Origin: a virus
Virus record (IMG/VR): IMGVR_UViG_3300037493_000805
Location: 1 to 27,109 of that record
Strand: one strand, 5' to 3'
Length of the DNA: 27,109 nt
The notes under the pieces were generated by a model, which saw only the letters and a list, made by a program, of their open reading frames with translations, was not told the DNA's origin and made no database searches. Made by a program: the position numbers and the translations under genes. Shown one piece after another: positions 22,591 through 27,109 of this stretch; the stretch's first letter is position 1, and each line of letters starts with the position of its first letter.

Positions 22591-24585
22591 GCAATCAGGA
22601 TAAACATTTATTAAACTTATAATTGTAGAATCAACAGGAGCTGTTGTTAAACCTATTAACCGTATACAAGCATCCTTTGTATCGCCTCCTACAGGAACCG
22701 CTTGGTTTACAGCATAAGCGTAGTTATTTGCACCACTTAGAGTTGTATCGGCAACATAAGTTACACCTGGAGTATCACATCTTTCCCAGATAACGCGTTT
22801 AAGGTTTCTTGAATAAAATTCACATTCCTCGCAAGTTGTAGCTGAAGGTCCTCCTCCACTTAAATATGGATATATTTCTCCAATTACAGGATAACCATAA
22901 CCTATTATTTCATAACATACTGTAGGATTAGGAGGGCGAAGAGAATAAAATAATCCTATTGTGGGAGTAAAATTCAATATAACTGTTATTGTAGTTTCAC
23001 TACCGCATTGTCTTACCTCATAAAGTCCGCACGGTGCTCCCTGTTTGCTCCTACATAAATTGCAGTCCGCAAAAGTAGCTAAACTCGGGGTAGTACTCCA
23101 GTCAGCTATAATATAAGTTTCTACACCAGTAGTACTAAATGACATTACCTCCCAACATATTCCCCACCTATCTTGGAATATAAGACCTTCATTAAATATC
23201 ATGAACGCTGCAGGAACCTGAGCTACTTCTATACGGTCATTATTACAACAGTTTCTAATAGTAATAAAGTATTCTGTAGGACAAGGATTTGCTGTAGTAC
23301 ACAATGTACAAGATGTTGGTACAACCCCTATACCTTGAAAAGGATATACAGTAACTACTTCAACACCGTAGATTGTTGGTAGTGAATTTCCAGGTCCTGA
23401 TACACCCCAGCATAGACCTTGAGCATCTACAAAAGAGTCTCCTGTATTTAAGACATCAGGTACCGCAATAGTGCCCGAAATGCTTGTACAGCAAGATTTT
23501 ACACGATAAAAGTTAGGACATGGGTTAGCTGTAAGACATGCTACACAGCCACCTTCAATAATACTAACTACAGTAATAGATTCTTCTGAAATTGGTGCAC
23601 CTGTTTCACCTGTTACGTTCCAACATAATCCATAGTTATCTACAAAGGTATCGCCTACAACTAATCCTGGTAAAGATCCTGTTACAAATTCAGTACCCAC
23701 TACGCAACAAGAAGAAATTTTAAGATTAAGAGGACAAGGATTTGCATCTTGACATTCTAGACAAGTAGTATAGATATCAGTAAAAGTCCTAGTGAAGTTA
23801 GTTACATCATTAGATACTTCCATTACTTCCCAGCAGTTACCTTCATCATCTACGTGGAAGTTACCTACTACTAATCCTGGGATATTTACTAACTCAGTAA
23901 TAATAGGCTCACAACAGTTTTTAATAACAAAGTTACTTGGTATAACCTGACAAGGTCTTTCTATATCTAGGGTGTATGAAACCGTTGCTACATTTGCATC
24001 TGGTGTTAGAATTTCACAGTCCTCAGCGGGGCATGTAGCAATTATATTATATCCAACTAAAATACGGGTATCATGAAAATCAAAGTTACTTCCTAAAGTC
24101 ACATCTGCATTAAAACATGCTTTACCATCTAAGTCAAATACAGTAGTACTGACTGGTATAAATGTAAATATCCTAGCTCCTCCCTCAACTACTTCGCTAC
24201 AGTTAAAATAGTAAACCCCCACAATAAGACTTACTTCCCAACCAACGTCTATATATTGATATGCGTTATTAAAGGATGCATTTCCAGATATTGTTACCGT
24301 ATCATTTGGCACTAAGTTTATAGGTATTGGTATACCCATTGCTGCAATACTAGCATCAATTGTTTGGATTATGTTACCTGCGGTATAAGGAAGTTCATGA
24401 TCACGGATATCTGCTGACCAGATAGGATAGGTATAGTCCATTAAACTAACATCACCACCTGTAAATAACTCTGATGCGTAATCTATACCAGGAAGTCCTG
24501 TAGGATGAAATATAAATGATTGCGAGGCTATCTTAGTAAACTCAGGTTGGCAACCATCCCCTTTAATAAATATTTGTGTAAGCAT
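22564..24585 (-). CDS. Cysteine-rich repeat protein of the virion surface (673 aa)
   Basis: A 673-residue protein. Residues 1-215 are a beta-rich N-terminal region. Then come about six modules of 68-82 residues, starting near 220, 288, 360, 440, 522 and 597. A typical module runs 'xxVKSCC...', 'GDxFVDxxGLCWxV' and ends 'CxxCxxANPCPxxY'. Cysteines are paired as CC, CxxC and PC, suggesting disulfides or metal. The same kind of module appears in the proteins at the left end of the window. It is probably a tail or surface fibre component with repeated binding domains. The C-terminus (LGQVV) has been altered by a 14-bp duplication. No catalytic motif. Confidence 0.82.
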   Translation of the reverse strand: MLTQIFIKGDGCQPEFTKIASQSFIFHPTGLPGIDYASELFTGGDVSLMDYTYPIWSADIRDHELPYTAGNIIQTIDASIAAMGIPIPINLVPNDTVTISGNASFNNAYQYIDVGWEVSLIVGVYYFNCSEVVEGGARIFTFIPVSTTVFDLDGKACFNADVTLGSNFDFHDTRILVGYNIIATCPAEDCEILTPDANVATVSYTLDIERPCQVIPSNFVIKNCCEPIITELVNIPGLVVGNFHVDDEGNCWEVMEVSNDVTNFTRTFTDIYTTCLECQDANPCPLNLKISSCCVVGTEFVTGSLPGLVVGDTFVDNYGLCWNVTGETGAPISEESITVVSIIEGGCVACLTANPCPNFYRVKSCCTSISGTIAVPDVLNTGDSFVDAQGLCWGVSGPGNSLPTIYGVEVVTVYPFQGIGVVPTSCTLCTTANPCPTEYFITIRNCCNNDRIEVAQVPAAFMIFNEGLIFQDRWGICWEVMSFSTTGVETYIIADWSTTPSLATFADCNLCRSKQGAPCGLYEVRQCGSETTITVILNFTPTIGLFYSLRPPNPTVCYEIIGYGYPVIGEIYPYLSGGGPSATTCEECEFYSRNLKRVIWERCDTPGVTYVADTTLSGANNYAYAVNQAVPVGGDTKDACIRLIGLTTAPVDSTIISLINVYPDCPSCLGQVV

Positions 24586-24586
24586 C

Positions 24587-24937
24587 TTATTTTACAGTTG
24601 TAATTAAGAATTCAGTTCCTGTTGCATTTAATGCTACATAATTTGCAGCAAATACATTATTAGGGCTACCGGCTTCAAGGTTAATAATTTCACCTGTTTT
24701 TAAATCAGTTCCATTAACTGTACCTGTTGCAGTACCTACATTAGCTACTGAGATAGAATATATAGGAGTAGTGTTAGTCCAGATTCCTGTACTTCTTTGT
24801 ACCGAAAAAGTTCTAACAACGGGAGTTGCTGTACCAGATAGTACATCTAGAATAGCCTGGAGACCCCTAAGCATTTTAAACTGCCAAGGGAAATTATTCT
24901 TCTTGTCTCCTTCTGTATTTACATTACCTACACTCAT
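24587..24937 (-). CDS. Small virion protein (116 aa), decoration/fibre type
   Basis: A 116-residue protein. The opening 'MSVGNVNTEGDKKNNFPWQF' with 'MLRGLQAILDVLSG' matches a family I recall in environmental phages: a short charged/aromatic head and a helix, then a beta domain ('ISVANVGTATGTVNGTDLKTG' region, ending 'NATGTEFLITTVK'). The beta part looks like a small head-fibre or decoration domain. It is one base before the 673-residue Cys-rich gene. Function in the virion is inferred. Confidence 0.76.
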   Translation of the reverse strand: MSVGNVNTEGDKKNNFPWQFKMLRGLQAILDVLSGTATPVVRTFSVQRSTGIWTNTTPIYSISVANVGTATGTVNGTDLKTGEIINLEAGSPNNVFAANYVALNATGTEFLITTVK

Positions 24938-24995
24938 GATATTGTTTTTTAGTATATTTATCTACATTGTATGTGCCACCGTTATTTAGTGACAT
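24924..24995 (-). CDS. Possible 23-codon micro-gene overlapping the next start
   Basis: The frame MSLNNGGTYNVDKYTKKQYH... ends 14 bp inside the 116-residue gene in another frame. It lies in the 147-bp gap after the fibre paralogues. It may be a real leader or coupling peptide, or chance; only position supports it. Confidence 0.25.
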   Translation of the reverse strand: MSLNNGGTYNVDKYTKKQYHECR

Positions 24996-25005
24996 ATTGT
25001 TAAAG

Positions 25006-25065
25006 TTATTTCTCAGGATCAGATATAATCTCTACTAATTCTGATACCTTATTTAAAATATCCAT
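25006..25065 (-). pseudogene. 19-codon stub MDILNKVSELVEIISDPEK, likely relic of a fibre paralogue
   Basis: The ATG lies 20 bp after the 187-residue gene. The first five residues, MDILN, and the later 'SDP' resemble the start of the two neighbouring proteins (MDILNWL...; '(N/S)P.DLV'). The frame closes after 19 codons. It may be a truncated third paralogue or a small peptide. Confidence 0.4.
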
Positions 25066-25084
25066 GTTAGTTTATGTTTTTTAT

Positions 25085-25648
25085 TTATGCGATTTGGTAT
25101 ACACCTGAAATATCAAAGTGACTTGTTACTGTTGTACCTCCAACTGGTGTAGTGTTTTTCCACGCAAGATCTGTAGTACTTCCTGAGTAATAGAATTTAT
25201 GGACAGTAGTACTTACAGCAACATCGGTTATACCAGCAATGTGATATAATGCAGCGCCTGTTGTTTGGTGTAGAGTACCGTTAGCTTGCCTCATTGTTTC
25301 TATAGAAGGAAATGGTAAAGTCATTTGATATTGTGTTGTACCAAAGTTAGTACATCCCGCAAAGTCTACATACACTCTAAAGTAACAAATGTTTCCAATA
25401 AGAGTGTAAGAACCTGTAGTTGTTACTCCAGCTAATAGACCACCGGCATCTTTAAACTGAGGATTAAATGCTACAGATGTTATTACAGAAGAAATAAAAT
25501 CTTCAGCAGGCATAGCGTAAGATTGATACTTATCACCCCGTTTTTGGAATGATACATCTGCTCCTAGCATTACCAAGTCCTTTGGACTATCTAGGGTGGT
25601 TCTGATTAAGTTTTGCTTCTTTATGCGAAGCCAGTTTAGGATATCCAT
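25085..25648 (-). CDS. Virion fibre-like protein with conserved docking domain (187 aa)
   Basis: A 187-residue protein with two parts. Residues 1-51 (MDILNWLRIKKQNLIRTTL, 'DLVMLGADVSFQKRGDKYQSY') closely match the start of the next upstream gene. The rest is a beta-rich domain ('LIGNICYFRVYVDFAGCTNF', 'HDISGVYQIA'-type end: SHFDISGVYQIA), like distal domains of short phage fibres. Shared N-terminus and different C-terminus suggest both proteins dock on the same virion site and display different tips. It is 12 bp after its paralogue. Confidence 0.78.
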   Translation of the reverse strand: MDILNWLRIKKQNLIRTTLDSPKDLVMLGADVSFQKRGDKYQSYAMPAEDFISSVITSVAFNPQFKDAGGLLAGVTTTGSYTLIGNICYFRVYVDFAGCTNFGTTQYQMTLPFPSIETMRQANGTLHQTTGAALYHIAGITDVAVSTTVHKFYYSGSTTDLAWKNTTPVGGTTVTSHFDISGVYQIA

Positions 25649-25660
25649 AATAGTTAGTTA

Positions 25661-26158
25661 TTAAATATATTGTCTAATTTCTAAAAATCCGTGTAGAAGA
25701 TCATTTCCTAATACACCCGTAGAGTTCCATGTTGCAATACCTATATCAGTACTATTATTAACAAAGGCTACTTCGTGAGGACCATTCGTAGTTAGTCCAT
25801 CTGTATAAAATAAGGCAAAATTACTGTTAGTAAACACAAGAGTTGAATCAGAGTTATCTAATTTGTAATCACCAACAGCGTTATATACACCTGTCCAAGT
25901 TCCACCTATTTCATTTCTTAATGCGTTTACTACTGCAGGAGCTTGTGTAGTTTTTTGAATAATGTAAAGTACAGTAGACTTGTAACCCTTTGCAGAGATA
26001 CCGAAGTCCTGTGCGGTCATTACATAGTTTTGATACTTGTCTCCGCGTTTTTGAAAGCCTACGTCTGCTCCAAGCACAACAAGGTCAGTATCTGGGTTTT
26101 CAATTGTAGTTCGCGTGAACTTGTTTTTGACTAGATATAGCCAGTTTAGAATGTCCAT
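25661..26158 (-). CDS. Virion fibre-like protein, paralogue with same docking domain (165 aa)
   Basis: A 165-residue protein. Residues 1-52 (MDILNWLYLVKNKFTRTTI, 'DLVVLGADVGFQKRGDKYQNY') are the same module as in the gene at 25648. The distal part (about 60-165) is a different beta domain ('GTWTGVYNAVGDYKLDNSD', 'FLEIRQYI' end). The DNA of the shared module has diverged at many silent sites, so the duplication is old and the amino-acid sequence is kept by selection. The 12-mer TCTTCTTATATT lies 34 nt before the ATG. Confidence 0.78.
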   Translation of the reverse strand: MDILNWLYLVKNKFTRTTIENPDTDLVVLGADVGFQKRGDKYQNYVMTAQDFGISAKGYKSTVLYIIQKTTQAPAVVNALRNEIGGTWTGVYNAVGDYKLDNSDSTLVFTNSNFALFYTDGLTTNGPHEVAFVNNSTDIGIATWNSTGVLGNDLLHGFLEIRQYI

Positions 26159-26192
26159 GATTAGATTAGATTAATGGATTAGTATATAGTAT

Positions 26193-26204
26193 AATATAAG
26201 AAGA
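26193..26204 (-). promoter_or_regulatory. Upstream element TCTTCTTATATT
   Basis: Identical to the 12-mer at 5541-5552, and at exactly the same distance (34 nt) from a start codon. It lies in the 64-bp gap between two fibre genes. Possibly part of a phage-specific or middle/late promoter. Confidence 0.45.
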
Positions 26205-26222
26205 CTTGTTTATATATCCAAA

Positions 26223-26660
26223 TTATAGTTGGACATATACATCTGTAATGTACCAGCTATTAACTGGATCTGGGTTAGCAACCACAGTCACTGCTCCAGG
26301 ATCACCTGTGCTACCTAGTGCCATTATGGTTATAGAAGGATAGGTACCCGCATCTAACTGCACTCCTGCAACAGGTTGTACTATGTAGTCATCTGGCGTA
26401 ACATTCTTAATCATTACAGTCTGACCATTCAAACTATTTGCAGATGGTAAGTATACCGTAGGACTTGTACCTGTAGTAGCTCCTGTTAAGAAAACATATG
26501 TAAGATAACTTGTAAACTGGGCACAGCTTAATGAGTAATCAGTAATACCAAGAGTATTAAAGTCTAATACAATTACATTGGGTGCTCCAACTGGTTCTGA
26601 TTCTGGATCAGGTATAGTAAATATGTTTTCTGCAAAAAAGTTGTTAGGAGGTGTTGCCAT
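26223..26660 (-). CDS. Small virion/fibre-like beta protein (145 aa)
   Basis: A 145-residue protein, Pro-rich at the N-terminus (MATPPNNFFAENIFTIPDPE) then beta-rich ('SPTVYLPSANSLNGQTVMI', 'DAGTYPSITIMALG', 'WYITDVYVQL' end). The 'LPSAxxxxGQTVxIKN' pattern is common in distal domains of phage fibres and head spikes. It starts at a TAATG overlap with the first gene of the unit. No docking domain like that of its neighbours is present. Function inferred. Confidence 0.76.
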   Translation of the reverse strand: MATPPNNFFAENIFTIPDPESEPVGAPNVIVLDFNTLGITDYSLSCAQFTSYLTYVFLTGATTGTSPTVYLPSANSLNGQTVMIKNVTPDDYIVQPVAGVQLDAGTYPSITIMALGSTGDPGAVTVVANPDPVNSWYITDVYVQL

Positions 26661-26950
26661 TATTTAAGTCTTTTATTAGTTCCTTTACCATTACGAGCTC
26701 TGTTGGTAGACTTAGTTTCTTTAACTAGTTTACCAACCTTAGTATGAGAAACATCCTTACCGTCTCCATTACCATAGGTGCCAGATGCTCTGTTAGCCAT
26801 ATTCAACTTAGCTCTATACTTGTTTCTCTCAGGTGTGCTATGATACTCCTTATTATAGGCGTTCTTCTTAGCACGGGCCTCAGGGTGACTTGCAAAGTAC
26901 TTAGCAGATGTAGACTTACCTGTAGATTTTCCAGCTAGACCATTTCTCAT
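26660..26950 (-). CDS. Small basic conserved phage protein (96 aa), first gene of unit
   Basis: A 96-residue Lys/Asn/Arg-rich protein with 'SAKYFASHPEARAKKNAYNK', 'YGNGDGKDVSHTK' and 'NRARNGKGTNKRL', a pattern I recognise from small uncharacterised proteins across environmental phages and cyanophages. No function is known. A good promoter stands so close to the ATG that the message may have no leader. It ends by TAATG overlap with the fibre-like gene. Confidence 0.8.
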   Translation of the reverse strand: MRNGLAGKSTGKSTSAKYFASHPEARAKKNAYNKEYHSTPERNKYRAKLNMANRASGTYGNGDGKDVSHTKVGKLVKETKSTNRARNGKGTNKRLK

Positions 26951-26954
26951 ATAT

Positions 26955-26986
26955 CAAAGATACAATAATTTTGGGAGCACTGCAAA
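26955..26986 (-). promoter_or_regulatory. Bacteroidota-type promoter at the head of the right-hand unit
   Basis: On the minus strand TTTG (26986-26983), a 20-nt spacer and TATCTTTG (26962-26955) match TTTG-N19-20-TAnnTTTG well. The -7 element ends 4 bp before the ATG at 26950, so transcription should start at or near the A of the start codon. Confidence 0.75.
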
Positions 26987-27006
26987 AAAAATGGGTGCAA
27001 AAGGGA

Positions 27007-27073
27007 GTAGGGTCTACATTACGAGCGCATCCTATCCCAAGATAAGAAGCGTTTGTAGTAACGTAGACCCTAC
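27007..27073. repeat. Long inverted repeat / 67-nt hairpin upstream of the promoter
   Basis: The arms 27007-27022 and 27058-27073 match over 16 bp with one mismatch (11 bp perfect at the ends: GTAGGGTCTAC and GTAGACCCTAC). Inside are further short stems (about 27024-27028 with 27049-27053; TATC/GATA around CCAA). No good U tract follows on either strand, so it is not a classic terminator. The rest of 26987-27109 shows nothing else I can support. Confidence 0.8.
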
Positions 27074-27109
27074 AGTTAAGGTATCTCTTAGTATACTATA
27101 GCAATTGAA

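Noticed and set aside
25529-26040. RGD tripeptide in both fibre paralogues as an integrin-binding motif
   Set aside because: It lies in a conserved docking module (KRGDKYQ) of a bacterial virus; chance explains it.
27007-27073. tRNA gene at the right end
   Set aside because: The arms form one 16-bp stem; no cloverleaf, anticodon or T-loop can be drawn.
14480-27100. Shared TATAGTATA near 14493 and 27095 as a promoter repeat
   Set aside because: Only nine AT-rich bases in an AT-rich genome, at different distances from genes.

Overview
The window looks like the virion-gene block of a tailed phage (Caudoviricetes) that infects a Bacteroidota host. The core genes are recognisable: large terminase, a very large portal, a scaffold-like acidic protein and an HK97-type major capsid protein, in that order along the minus strand. 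Upstream of the terminase sit a PD-(D/E)XK nuclease, an IHF/HU-like protein and a predicted winged-helix protein. This set and order recall crAss-like phages, but I cannot assign a family without a search. The host inference rests on A-rich leaders in place of Shine-Dalgarno sites, the Bacteroidota promoter pattern TTTG/TTG-N19-20-TAnnTTTG at two sites, and low GC. Every supported gene is on the minus strand, packing is very dense (several TAATG stop/start overlaps), and TAA and TAG act as stops. I see no integrase, tRNA or CRISPR array.

Layout in transcription order (right to left). 27109-26951 is non-coding, with a long hairpin and a promoter. 26950-22162 holds a small basic protein, a set of small virion or fibre proteins (two share an N-terminal docking-type domain, and a 19-codon stub repeats its first residues), a 673-residue cysteine-rich repeat protein and a one-TM coiled-coil protein, then a terminator. 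A new promoter at 22061-22090 starts the packaging and capsid unit: small coiled-coil protein, winged helix, IHF-like, zinc protein, PD-(D/E)XK nuclease, possible small terminase, large terminase, portal, scaffold, major capsid, then a strong terminator. Next come a 337-residue conserved protein and a run of small, very basic Lys/Gly/Ala-rich proteins with recurring GG boxes, interrupted by an HNH-like gene, then a probable head-tail connector and a complete ferritin with an intact ferroxidase centre. Then a 439-residue abundant-type structural protein with its own terminator, a Cys-tailed protein, a micro zinc ribbon, and large cysteine-rich adhesin-like proteins, one combining an Asp-box propeller with a von Willebrand A domain.

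The block appears to supply packaging, capsid assembly, internal or cargo basic proteins, and an elaborate disulfide-capable surface. The most unusual elements are the ferritin inside the virion-gene run, the GG-box protein cluster, the propeller-vWA adhesin, and regulatory DNA (strand-specific terminators, shared leaders, a duplicated upstream element at identical spacing).
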